Source: UBA2206 sp049303905
GTDB lineage: Bacteria > Patescibacteriota > Minisyncoccia > Moranbacterales > UBA2206
Assembly: GCA_049303905.1 (NCBI GenBank)
Contig: JBAQNP010000018.1
Span: 1-46,718, forward strand
DNA: 46,718 nt
Direction: 5' to 3'
Shown: positions 15,323 through 23,353 of the stretch, piece after piece
Numbering within the stretch: position 1 is the first letter of the stretch
Layout: each line of letters starts with the position of its first letter
Notes under the pieces: model-generated
What the model was told of the DNA's origin: nothing
What the model saw: the letters and a program-made list of their open reading frames with translations, nothing else
The model's database searches: none
Translations under genes and position numbers: made by a program

Positions 15323-15351
15323 AAAAAAGACGCTCATTGCGTCTTTTTTCT
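15323..15351 (-). terminator. Rho-independent terminator after rplA
   Basis: AAAAAAGACGCTCATTGCGTCTTTTTTC forms a GACGC/GCGTC hairpin with A and T runs on both sides, so it can work in both directions. It lies 20 bases past the rplA stop and marks the end of the secE-nusG-rplK-rplA unit. Confidence 0.8.
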
Positions 15352-15371
15352 TAAAAGCTATTCCCTAAAAG

Positions 15372-16061
15372 CTATAAGCTAATTTTAATTCCCATTCCCA
15401 TCGTGGAACAGATAGTTATTCCAGCAATCATTTTTCCTTTTAGCCCAGCTGGTTTAGATTTTTCAAGACTATTTACAAAAGTTTTAATATTTTCGCTTAG
15501 TTTTGCATCTTCAAAAGAAACCTTTCCCACAATTTGATGGACATTTCCTCCATCATCATTTTTGAAAGCGGCCTTACCTTTTTTGAGTGCAGCTACTGTT
15601 TCTTTGATTTTTGTGGTCACAGTTTCAGTTTTTGGATTTGGCATAAGACCCTTTGGTCCAAGAATCTTGGCCACAGACGCCAATTTTGGCATCATTTCCG
15701 GAGTAGCAATTAGGATATCGAATTTATCCTTACCAGAGAAAGCTTTACCAGATTTTATTTTTTCAATCAATTCTTCGCCTCCCACAATATCCGCTCCTGC
15801 CTCCTTAGCATCTTTGGCGTGAGTTGAAGTGATCACTGCAATCGCTTTGCTTTTGCCTGTTCCGTGCGGAAGATCGACTATTCCTCGAATTTGTTGATCA
15901 CCTTTTTTTGGATCAATATTAGTTTTGATATGCACCTCTACTGATTCATCAAACTTAGCAAGTTTATTTTCCTTCATCAATTTAACCGCTTCTTCTAGCG
16001 AATAAATTTTATTCTTATCAATTTTTTCCGCTACTGCGCGATATTTTTTTCCGTGAATCAT
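15372..16061 (-). CDS. rplA: 50S ribosomal protein L1
   Basis: Binds 23S rRNA helix 76-78 (the L1 stalk) and moves with E-site tRNA. In many bacteria it represses its own operon by binding the leader. The 229-residue protein has HGKKYRAV, the VDLPHGTGKSK loop, LGPKGLMPNPKTETVT and the ATICSTMGMG-like end (ITICSTMGMGIKI). It is downstream of rplK, the classical arrangement, with 58 bases between. The L1-binding leader motif was not searched for. Confidence 0.96.
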   Translation of the reverse strand: MIHGKKYRAVAEKIDKNKIYSLEEAVKLMKENKLAKFDESVEVHIKTNIDPKKGDQQIRGIVDLPHGTGKSKAIAVITSTHAKDAKEAGADIVGGEELIEKIKSGKAFSGKDKFDILIATPEMMPKLASVAKILGPKGLMPNPKTETVTTKIKETVAALKKGKAAFKNDDGGNVHQIVGKVSFEDAKLSENIKTFVNSLEKSKPAGLKGKMIAGITICSTMGMGIKISL

Positions 16062-16119
16062 AATGTTTTGCGTGGTTCAAACGTCCCAACCGCTCAGGAC
16101 TCCCACAAAATTAAATAAA

Positions 16120-16545
16120 TTATTCTTCGATTTTTATCCCCATTGATCTAGCTGTTCCGGCGATAATTTTCATTGCGCCTTCGATGTCATTTGCATTTAG
16201 ATCAGGCATCTTCTTCTCGGCAATTTCTCTAAGTTTATCTTTTGAAATTGTTCCAACCTTATCCTTCAAAGGATTGCCTGCGCCTTTTTCAATACCAGCC
16301 GCTTTTCGTAAAAGATCTGAAGCTGGAGGAGTTTTCAAAATAAAACTAAAAGTTCGATCTTCGAAAACTGTAATTTCAGCTGGGATAATGTCGCCCATCT
16401 TGTCTTTGGTCGCATCATTAAATTTCACACAAAATTCTTGGATATTGAGCCCGTGTTGACCAAGCGCTGGACCAACTGGAGGCGCTGGATTAGCCTTGCC
16501 AGCCTGAATTTGAAGTTTGATAACTGTTTTAATTTTCTTTGCCAT
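16120..16545 (-). CDS. rplK: 50S ribosomal protein L11
   Basis: Forms the GTPase-associated centre with 23S rRNA and L10/L12. The 141-residue protein has IKLQIQAGKANPAPPVGPALGQHG at the N-terminus (factor-binding Pro-rich helix) and the rRNA-binding GTARSMGIKIEE end. It lies between nusG and rplA. The 118-base gap to nusG contains repeated TTTGTAAATTTGTAG units and no gene. Confidence 0.96.
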   Translation of the reverse strand: MAKKIKTVIKLQIQAGKANPAPPVGPALGQHGLNIQEFCVKFNDATKDKMGDIIPAEITVFEDRTFSFILKTPPASDLLRKAAGIEKGAGNPLKDKVGTISKDKLREIAEKKMPDLNANDIEGAMKIIAGTARSMGIKIEE

Positions 16546-16663
16546 AATTGTAAACCTACAAATCTACTAATCCTTTACAAATCTACGAATGTTTACGAAT
16601 TTTATATTTGTAAATTTGTAGTTGATTTGTAAATTTGTAGTTAAAATAATTAAATTTAATTCA
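16546..16663. repeat. Short direct and inverted repeats between rplK and nusG
   Basis: TTTGTAAATTTGTAGTTGA occurs twice in tandem (about 16603-16640), and the inverse CTACAAATC/TACAAATC units lie just before it, giving hairpin potential in the nusG-rplK intercistronic region. I see no coding sequence. Confidence 0.5.
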
Positions 16664-17209
16664 CTAGATTTTGTTTATCTGCAAAAAGTCTAATTCTACC
16701 GGAGTTTCTCGTCCGAAAATAGACACCAGAACCTTAATTCTTCCTTTTTCTTCATCTACTTCATCCACTTTTCCATCAAAATCTTTGAATGGTCCATCGA
16801 TAATCTTAACGCTATCACCTGAGACCACATCAATCTTATATTTTGGCTCTGCCACGCCCATTCTTTTCTTGAGCGCTTCAATTTCTCGCGGATCAACTGG
16901 GGTAGGTGTAGTTCCAAGTCCGATAAACCCCGTAACATTTGGCGTATTTCGAACCACATACCACGAAGCATCCGTCACAATCATATCCACCAAAACATAG
17001 CCGGGATAAATTTTTTCTTCCACCACCGTTCTTTTGCTGGCCTTGATCTTAATTTTTTTCTCAATCGGTACCATCACATCAAAAATCAAATCTTGCATAT
17101 CCATTGATTCAATTCTTTGACGCAAATTTCTCGATACGTTATCTTCATAACCACTGTAAGTATGAAGTACATACCAAGCTCGACCATGGTGTTGACTTTG
17201 TTTTGCCAT
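16664..17209 (-). CDS. nusG: Transcription termination/antitermination protein NusG
   Basis: Binds the clamp of RNA polymerase and couples it to Rho or the ribosome. The NGN domain starts with WYVLHTYSGYEDNV, has the central KIYPGYVLVDM, and ends in NTPNVTGFIG. The C-terminal KOW domain has GDSVKIIDGPFKDFDGKV. Length is 181 residues. It follows secE and precedes rplK and rplA, the standard bacterial order. The start codon lies within a perfect 9-bp inverted repeat. Confidence 0.96.
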   Translation of the reverse strand: MAKQSQHHGRAWYVLHTYSGYEDNVSRNLRQRIESMDMQDLIFDVMVPIEKKIKIKASKRTVVEEKIYPGYVLVDMIVTDASWYVVRNTPNVTGFIGLGTTPTPVDPREIEALKKRMGVAEPKYKIDVVSGDSVKIIDGPFKDFDGKVDEVDEEKGRIKVLVSIFGRETPVELDFLQINKI

Positions 17210-17275
17210 TTTTGTCTACGAACGAAGTGAGCAGGAACAAAAATGAGCATCCCGCAAAAATTCGCTCTTAAAATT
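17207..17275 (-). promoter_or_regulatory. Leader hairpin overlapping the nusG start codon
   Basis: CATTTTTGT (17207-17215) and ACAAAAATG (17237-17245) are perfect inverted repeats enclosing a 21-base loop, and the first arm contains the nusG ATG. Next to it, AGCATCCCGCAAAAATTCGCT matches the block beside the gatB leader hairpin. The stem sequence differs between the two genes but stays fully paired. Confidence 0.45.
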
Positions 17276-17376
17276 TTAAATTATTTCCAAACTAGCCGTT
17301 AGGCGAGCCACACACATAAAACTCAATATTGTATAAATCTTTATTGGAATTTTGTGTGGGATAGCCGTTATCAATT

Positions 17377-17562
17377 TTATTTCAAAATAAATGTTTTTAA
17401 TAAAAATCCAAAAAAATAATCCAGAGAACCCAAAAATATCGCGACAGACAAACTAATACCAATCACAATTATAGTATAGTTGATTGTTTTTTTGCGTGTT
17501 GGCCAATTGACTTTTGTTAGTTCTATCTTCGCTTCTTTTAAAAATTCTAGTATTTTGTTCAT
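17377..17562 (-). CDS. secE: Preprotein translocase subunit SecE
   Basis: The small clamp subunit of the SecYEG channel. The 61-residue protein has the family pattern: an amphipathic helix (FLKEAKIELTKVNWPTRKKT) followed by one membrane helix (YTIIVIGISLSVAIFLGSLDYFFGF). It is the single-TM short form typical of most bacteria outside the enterics. It heads the secE-nusG-rplK-rplA cluster; the roughly 170 bases before nusG carry hairpin repeats. Confidence 0.92.
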   Translation of the reverse strand: MNKILEFLKEAKIELTKVNWPTRKKTINYTIIVIGISLSVAIFLGSLDYFFGFLLKTFILK

Positions 17563-17576
17563 ATTTTGAGCTTTTT

Positions 17577-17602
17577 TAAAAGCCCCTGTGGGCTTCTTTA
17601 TT
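17577..17602 (-). terminator. Possible terminator after the agmatinase gene
   Basis: On the minus strand GAAGCCCACAGGGGCTTTT forms an AAGCCC/GGGCTT stem with only a short T run. It lies about 30 bases past the agmatinase stop and before secE. Confidence 0.4.
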
Positions 17603-17633
17603 AATATAATACTATCTTATTTTTAGATTTATG

Positions 17634-18668
17634 TCAAATATTGTCTTGCGAACCAATCGCCAAAATAGACAATTGATAGAGAACTCTACTCCCAACAATA
17701 GCATTCCAGTCATTTTCAATTTCACTATTTTTAGCTGGAGAAACTTCACAAAGGTCAAAACCAATAATTTTTCTACCACTTTTTACAATTTGACGAAGGA
17801 GAAAACAAGCTTGGTTAAATTCCAATCCTCCCGGCACAGGCGTTCCGGTATTTGGACAAAGAGAAGGCTCCAGTCCGTCTATATCAAAACTCACATAAAC
17901 ATTCTGAGGTAAATCTGCGATAATCTCTTGACACATTATGGACCATTTTTCCCCAGAAAATATTCTGTCGGAAATTTCCCGATCGCTATAACACATAATT
18001 TTCCCTTTGGATTTTTCCAAAAATTCAATTTCTTCTTCACAAAAATCACGCGCACCAACATTCACAATTTTTTCCACCCCCTTAAGTTCACTAGCATTTC
18101 GCATAATAGAAGCGTGCGAATTTAGAAATCCTTCATACCCTTTTCGTAAATCAAGATGAGCATCAATTGTTAAAATTCCAAAATTGCATTTTTTTGAGAG
18201 TGCTCGCATTAGTCCCAGCGGACAGCTATGATCTCCGCCCAACAACCCCACTATTTTACCTTGTGAAATATTTTCTTTTGAAACTTCTTCAATCCAATCA
18301 GCTAGATTTTCCGTGCCTTCATTCACTTTTTTCCAAAGATTTTTGTTTTTTATGGGATCACCTTTTTCTAGTTTTTTTATACAAGAAACTGCAATTTTTC
18401 GTAAATTATTGCAATATTTTTTCCATTTATTAGAAATTGGAAGCATAAAAATTCCCGCTTTCCAAGCTTCCGGGAAAAATGAATCATATAAATCAATTTG
18501 TGGTGAAGCTTCAAGAATCGCTTCCGGACCAAGGCTCGTTCCATCTCGAAAAGAAACCGTAATTTCACAGGGCGCTGGGATTACAACCAACTTTGCTTCT
18601 TTTTGAGTAAAAGGAAGGGCAAAGATATTCCCATTAGGTTTAGCTGTTTCGCTAGGATTAAATTGCAT
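17634..18668 (-). CDS. speB: Agmatinase / ureohydrolase family protein
   Basis: A binuclear-manganese ureohydrolase. Metal motifs are GGDHS, DAHLD, and SFDIDGLEPS; the usual second Asp of the SFDxDxxDP motif is Glu here. The GTPVPGGLEF loop is typical of agmatinases. Length is 344 residues, longer than average because of an insertion around residues 85-130. Agmatinase would yield putrescine and urea, and putrescine is the acceptor for the carboxyspermidine route ending in NspC (gene at 41727). Arginase or formimidoylglutamase cannot be excluded. Confidence 0.82.
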   Translation of the reverse strand: MQFNPSETAKPNGNIFALPFTQKEAKLVVIPAPCEITVSFRDGTSLGPEAILEASPQIDLYDSFFPEAWKAGIFMLPISNKWKKYCNNLRKIAVSCIKKLEKGDPIKNKNLWKKVNEGTENLADWIEEVSKENISQGKIVGLLGGDHSCPLGLMRALSKKCNFGILTIDAHLDLRKGYEGFLNSHASIMRNASELKGVEKIVNVGARDFCEEEIEFLEKSKGKIMCYSDREISDRIFSGEKWSIMCQEIIADLPQNVYVSFDIDGLEPSLCPNTGTPVPGGLEFNQACFLLRQIVKSGRKIIGFDLCEVSPAKNSEIENDWNAIVGSRVLYQLSILAIGSQDNI

Positions 18669-18682
18669 AAGAAATTTATATG

Positions 18683-18756
18683 TGGGCGATTCAAGATTCG
18701 AACTTGAGACCTCGTCATTATCAGTGACGCGCTCTAACCAACTGAGCTAATCGCCC
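18683..18756 (-). tRNA. tRNA-Ile (GAU)
   Basis: On the minus strand GGGCGATTAGCTCAGTTGG begins the acceptor and D arm, the anticodon loop CTGATAA has GAU, and TTCGAATC is the T loop. The acceptor closes GGGCGAT with ATCGCCC (one weak pair), followed by A. CCA is not encoded. Confidence 0.93.
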
Positions 18757-18761
18757 GCATG

Positions 18762-18834
18762 TGGACCCTATCGGGCTCGAACCGATCACCCCCTGCTTGC
18801 AAAGCAGGTGCTCTACCAAATGAGCTAAGGGCCC
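18762..18834 (-). tRNA. tRNA-Ala (UGC)
   Basis: On the minus strand GGGCCCTTAGCTCATTTGG opens the cloverleaf. The anticodon stem CCTGC/GCAGG holds TTTGCAA, giving UGC. GGTTCGAGCCC is the T arm, and the acceptor pairs GGGCCCT with AGGGTCC. It is five bases from the tRNA-Ile gene, as in many rRNA operons, but no rRNA is in the window. Confidence 0.93.
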
Positions 18835-18912
18835 AAAAAAATATTTAAGTTTTTGAACCTGCGAGAAATGCCTGTCCGCCGATGAGGCGGAAGCTAAGGG
18901 CCCAAAAAACTA
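18835..18912. repeat. Partial duplication of the tRNA-Ala 5' end with a palindrome
   Basis: AGCTAAGGGCCCAAAAAA at the 5' end of tRNA-Ala is repeated at about 18891-18909. Between the copies lies AT-rich sequence and the palindrome TGTCCGCCGATGAGGCGGA. The arrangement looks like an insertion that duplicated its target. Confidence 0.6.
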
Positions 18913-18960
18913 AATTTAATTATAGCAAAGATAAAAAATATGTCCATAGCTGGGAATATT

Positions 18961-21465
18961 TTACCCTAACTTCCTCACAAATTCCTTAAATAGCTCCCCT
19001 TTTTCTTCAAAATTTTTCCATAAACTATAACTTGGTGAAGCGGTTGAAAGAAGACAAACTGAGCCTTTTGGCGTATATTTATAGGCAAATTCGACTGCCT
19101 TTTCCATACTTTTAGTTTCCAAGACTCGGAAATTTTGTTTTGACTTCAAAATTCTTTTTCCGCTATCTGGAAACAAGACAATATTTTCTATTTTATATTT
19201 TCTTAGTTGTTTTTCTAATTGCGAAAAATCATAGCCTCGATCTTCTCCTCCCAGCATTATTGTTTTGACATTGGGAATTGCCTGGAGCGCAGCGATTGTT
19301 GACTGCGGAGTAGTCGAGATGGCATCATCATAAAATCTGATCCCTTGAAATTCACCTACCAATTCCAAACGATGTGGTAATGGTTGAAATTTTTCAAGAG
19401 CAACTTTGATTGTTTTTTGTGATATCTTAAAAATATTTGCCACTGCAATGGCCGCTTTAATATTTTCTTGATTATGTTGCCCAAGCAAAGAATGACTAAC
19501 GTCTTTGAAACTCAAAATATTGTTGAATGGAAATTTTTTCGCTTTTGAATCTGAGGCTAATTTTTTTATTCTTTTATCCTTGGCATTATATATAAAATAA
19601 TCTTCCGAGCTTTGAAATTTAATAATATTACTTTTAGCTTCATAATATTTTTTTTCATCGCCGTGATAGTTCATATGTTCCGGAAAAAGATTGAGCATCA
19701 CGGAAATATTTGGAGAATACTCGATATCATCTAGTTGATAACTGGAAAGTTCAATCACAAAAATTTCGTCCTCATCGATTGGTTTCAGGAGAGCTTCCAA
19801 CATCGGACTGCCAATATTGCCGACTAGTCTCACTTTTTTTCCAGCTTCTTTTAAGATAGAATAAATCAAGGAAGCGGTTGTGCTCTTTCCCTTGCTTCCA
19901 GTCACGCCAATTGTTATGTTTTTTATTTGAGAAAAGAAAATATTAGTGGCGGTTGTGTATAGAATAGTCATAAATCTTTTTGGAATACCAGGAGTTTTTA
20001 CTGCTAAATCAAAATTCTCTTGTTTTTTCAAATAATCCTTTCCCTCACTTTTGTCGGCAATTCCAATTTCAATGTTTGGATGAAATTTTTCAATATATCT
20101 TTTTGTTATTTCTCCTTCCTTTCCAAAACCTAAAAGAAGGACGTCTCTAACTCCTAATAATTTAAACTTTGCTGGCATTAATGAATCGCCTGTTTTAAAA
20201 ACTTTTTCCACTAATTTTTCCGGATTTTTTATCTTACCCAGAAAAGTTTTCAAAACTAAGCTATCAGAAAAATTCTTTTGAGCCAGGAAAAATGCCGCTC
20301 TGACCTCATCAAATGTTCCCACACAATCAAACGGCTTCATTTTTCCAAAGCCAGAAATATCCGCAAAAACTGGAATTAGATTTTTTTCTTCAAATAGATT
20401 TTTGCCAAAGATTCTAACCACTTCTTCTTTTTTTAAAAAGGAAGAAAGCATAGTAAAGGCAAAGGCGCATTTTGGACATTCTCCGCACCACAATGTTTTT
20501 GGCCTTTCTTTTTCAATGCGAAAATTTCGATTGCAACTAGTGAAAATGGGGAAGTATTTTTTAAAATTCGAAAACATTTCCACAATCCTGATTTCATAAA
20601 AAGGTCGAAGCAAAGAAAAATATGTTATCTGTGGAGCAAGAAATTCCCGTGTGTAATTTTGAAATATTTCTTCAAATTCCGATGATTTACTCCACTGGTG
20701 GTTTATATTTTCGCCCAGATACTTTACATTTCCAAAATTACTACTATGTTCGTTGGCTACTATTACATAAGCATAATCATATAAAACCGCTAGAGCATAA
20801 CCTAGAAAAGCAAACACCGCAGAAATAGGAACATGGCCATTATAAGCATCCTCGTGTTTTTGAAATATTTTTTCATCTAGGTGCCTTTCTGCCATTAATG
20901 AGCCTACTCCTATTTTTTGAATTAGATCATCAATAATTTCAGAATTTTTTTGTGTTTCAACCACCATCGCTGTAAAATCTATCTTATTTTCCTTGAGAAG
21001 TTCAGCCGCCACAATTGAATCTTTTCCACCGCCAATCCCAAGTAGCGCTCGGTTTTTTCTTGGTAGGAAAAAGGAGACTGGATTAACCTTTGAATCATAA
21101 GGAAATTTAATAAGCTTTCTAAAGTCTATTTTATTAACATAGAAAAATTCTCCTAATCCTTTTTGATAGATCGCATTCCAAAAATCAGCTTGCTTTTTAG
21201 ACAGCGCGATATTAAGTTTTATTCTTGGCGGACAATATAGTTTATAATAACTAATCCCTAATATTAGATGGAGATTAGAAAAAAGTTCTTTCAAAAATTT
21301 TGGTGGAATATTCTTCAAAGAAAAAGGCGCTGGAAAAATTATCGACTCAGTAAAATTCAAAGGCTCGCGATTGGCAAATTCAATTTTATAATTAAAAAAA
21401 ACTTTCCTGTTTTTAGGATCTATTTTATATGAAACAAATTCAAAAGATTTGGCCTTAAGTTTCAT
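18961..21465 (-). CDS. MurL-MurD fusion (UDP-MurNAc-L-Ala-L-Glu epimerase + ligase)
   Basis: A two-domain 834-residue peptidoglycan precursor enzyme. Residues 1 to about 435 resemble MurL, which epimerises the terminal L-Glu of UDP-MurNAc-L-Ala-L-Glu to D-Glu: a PP-loop-like GIGGGKDS at 143-150, ANEHSSNFGNV near 237, and cysteines C327, C330 and C333 in WCGECPKC. Residues from about 440 are a MurD-type ligase with LLLGFGKEG, VTGSKGKSTT (521-530), ELSSYQLDD, LFPEHMNYHG and the HRLELVGE C-terminal domain. A fusion fits the known MurD2-MurL pathway, where the ligase first adds L-Glu. It may replace glutamate racemase MurI. Confidence 0.87.
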   Translation of the reverse strand: MKLKAKSFEFVSYKIDPKNRKVFFNYKIEFANREPLNFTESIIFPAPFSLKNIPPKFLKELFSNLHLILGISYYKLYCPPRIKLNIALSKKQADFWNAIYQKGLGEFFYVNKIDFRKLIKFPYDSKVNPVSFFLPRKNRALLGIGGGKDSIVAAELLKENKIDFTAMVVETQKNSEIIDDLIQKIGVGSLMAERHLDEKIFQKHEDAYNGHVPISAVFAFLGYALAVLYDYAYVIVANEHSSNFGNVKYLGENINHQWSKSSEFEEIFQNYTREFLAPQITYFSLLRPFYEIRIVEMFSNFKKYFPIFTSCNRNFRIEKERPKTLWCGECPKCAFAFTMLSSFLKKEEVVRIFGKNLFEEKNLIPVFADISGFGKMKPFDCVGTFDEVRAAFFLAQKNFSDSLVLKTFLGKIKNPEKLVEKVFKTGDSLMPAKFKLLGVRDVLLLGFGKEGEITKRYIEKFHPNIEIGIADKSEGKDYLKKQENFDLAVKTPGIPKRFMTILYTTATNIFFSQIKNITIGVTGSKGKSTTASLIYSILKEAGKKVRLVGNIGSPMLEALLKPIDEDEIFVIELSSYQLDDIEYSPNISVMLNLFPEHMNYHGDEKKYYEAKSNIIKFQSSEDYFIYNAKDKRIKKLASDSKAKKFPFNNILSFKDVSHSLLGQHNQENIKAAIAVANIFKISQKTIKVALEKFQPLPHRLELVGEFQGIRFYDDAISTTPQSTIAALQAIPNVKTIMLGGEDRGYDFSQLEKQLRKYKIENIVLFPDSGKRILKSKQNFRVLETKSMEKAVEFAYKYTPKGSVCLLSTASPSYSLWKNFEEKGELFKEFVRKLG

Positions 21466-21479
21466 TCAGACTATATCAA

Positions 21480-21625
21480 GACTTACGCGTTTGATTGTGG
21501 AAAAGATATTAACGCAGTCGCCAGGAGAATATTTTATCTAAAAAGTTTTCACTTACTGGCGAATTGTTACATTTTATAGTTGCTTTCGCGACGAGCATAT
21601 CTTGACGCAAGCAAATGCGTAAGTC
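21480..21625 (+). repeat. 146-bp hairpin element, copy 2
   Basis: Begins GACTTACGCGTTTGATTG and ends AAATGCGTAAGTC, so the ends are inverted repeats. Internal blocks GATATTAACGCAGTCGCCAG, ACTGGCGA and CGACGAGCATATCTTGACGC match copies 1 and 3. It lies between the murL-murD start and the amidohydrolase stop. Confidence 0.8.
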
Positions 21626-21640
21626 CTAAATATTAAAATA

Positions 21641-23224
21641 TTATCTCCTTATAACCCGCCCATTCCTCACGAGCGCATATTTTCCCTCCTGAATAACCAT
21701 CTTACCATTTACCAAGGAATAATCAATACCTCGTGAATATTGATATGGTCGATCCTTGTCAGATGGAGCGGAAATTTTGTCTCGGTCTAAAACTAAGATA
21801 TCAGCAAAATAACCCTTTTCTAACTTCCCTCTTTTGACAACTCCGAATTTTTCCGCTGGGAATGAAGTCATTTTTCGAATTGCATCTTCCATAGTGATTA
21901 TTTTTTCTTGCAAGACATATTTTTCCAGAACTTTTATGAAGGACCCAAAAGATCTCGGATGAACCAATTCTCCGGTTTTGGTATGATTCAAATTATATCC
22001 CGCCCCATTAGACGCAATCATAGAAAGTGGATGAATGACTGCCTGCTTAACATTGTCTTCGCTTAAAACTTCCATCGACGTTATCACTCGCCCCTCTGAG
22101 GCAATCAAGATATCAATAATTGCTTCCTCTACTGTCTTATTTTGCGAAATTGCGATATCGGTTATTTTTCGACGCGTCAAAGTTTTGTCCAATGGGCTCG
22201 CCGCGATTTCAATTTTTTTGTATTCAAAGCCGGATTTTTTCATTTCTGCTATCACTTTTGTTCGAATAATTGGATCCTTGAGTCGATGAATCATTATCTT
22301 CCTACCGCCCTCAGCTACCCAAGACGGAAGCATAGCATAAAGCACTGAACCAGTATTAGTGTATGGATAAACATCAAAAGAAATATCTATTCCTGTTTCA
22401 TTAGCTCGTGATATGTGAGCCAAAGCATCTTCCATTTTATCCCAATTTTTCTTTCCCATCACCTTGAGATGAGCAATATGCAATTTCATTTTAACAACAC
22501 TCCCAATCTTTATCGCCTCTTCAATTGATTCAACCACGCCCTCCGCTTCATCGCGAATATGCGTCACATAAACTCCTTCATATTTTTTAACAATATTAGC
22601 TAAATCCTTCAATTCTTCACTGGAAGCTAATCGAGCATGAGTATAAACCAGTCCCGTTGAAAGTCCAAGCGCTCCTGCCTTCATTGAATCTTGAAACATT
22701 TTTTCAATGAATTTCAACTCTTTGGAATTTGGCGAACGTAATTCATCCTTCAAAATTCCCCGACGCAAATTCTCATGACCCACAAGAGTTGCAAAATTAA
22801 CTGAAAGTTTTTTTAACTCTAACACTTTTAAAAATTCTTTGAGCGTGAGCCAATTAAAACTAATGTTTTTCAGATCGATCCATTTTTGAATTGACTCCAT
22901 TGCGAGAGGTGTAGCCAATGGCGCCAAAGATGATCCGCAAGCTCCACCAACAATTGTCGTGATGCCTTGGTAGGCTAAACTTTCCAAATCGGGATTTAAA
23001 AAGATCTGCCAATGAGTGTCGGAGTGATTGTTGATGTCAACAAACCCCGGACAAACAATTTTTCCGCTCGCATTAATTTCAATTTCCCCTTTTTCATTGT
23101 GCAACTCCCCAATTTTCACAATCTTGTCTTCCTTAATCGCCACATCCGCCAAAAAAGGAGCGCTCCCCGTGCCATCAATCACCTGACCATTTTTAATAAG
23201 AATGTCGTACATAAGTTTTTTCAT
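21641..23224 (-). CDS. N-acyl-D-amino-acid deacylase-like amidohydrolase
   Basis: A 527-residue metallo-amidohydrolase of the D-aminoacylase group. Features are a composite beta-sandwich start (ILIKNGQVIDGTGSAPF), PGFVDINNHSDTHW as the first metal site, GALGLSTGLVYTHA, YVTHIRDEA and KLHIAHLKVMGKKNW as His ligands, and the closing FADILVLD sandwich. The start MKKLMYDI at 23224 is chosen because AGAAGGATA precedes it; the longer frame would read through a palindromic repeat. Next to a D-Glu-forming enzyme, recycling of acylated D-amino acids is plausible. Substrate is unknown. Confidence 0.85.
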   Translation of the reverse strand: MKKLMYDILIKNGQVIDGTGSAPFLADVAIKEDKIVKIGELHNEKGEIEINASGKIVCPGFVDINNHSDTHWQIFLNPDLESLAYQGITTIVGGACGSSLAPLATPLAMESIQKWIDLKNISFNWLTLKEFLKVLELKKLSVNFATLVGHENLRRGILKDELRSPNSKELKFIEKMFQDSMKAGALGLSTGLVYTHARLASSEELKDLANIVKKYEGVYVTHIRDEAEGVVESIEEAIKIGSVVKMKLHIAHLKVMGKKNWDKMEDALAHISRANETGIDISFDVYPYTNTGSVLYAMLPSWVAEGGRKIMIHRLKDPIIRTKVIAEMKKSGFEYKKIEIAASPLDKTLTRRKITDIAISQNKTVEEAIIDILIASEGRVITSMEVLSEDNVKQAVIHPLSMIASNGAGYNLNHTKTGELVHPRSFGSFIKVLEKYVLQEKIITMEDAIRKMTSFPAEKFGVVKRGKLEKGYFADILVLDRDKISAPSDKDRPYQYSRGIDYSLVNGKMVIQEGKYALVRNGRVIRR

Positions 23225-23285
23225 TATCCTTCTCTCTCTTAGGGAGAGATGTCCCGATGTACTCATCGGGACAGAGAGGGAAAAG
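23225..23285. repeat. Palindromic repeat before the amidohydrolase
   Basis: CTCTCTCTTAGGGAGAGATGTCCCGATG...CATCGGGACAGAGAGGG contains the nested palindromes TCCCGATG/CATCGGGA and CTCTCT/AGAGAG. It is the source of the spurious upstream in-frame ATG of the amidohydrolase. Confidence 0.6.
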
Positions 23286-23353
23286 ACCTCCCAAGAATTT
23301 CAATAATTTTATTTTTTATTTCTCCAACTTCTATAAATAGTCTACCACTTTTT

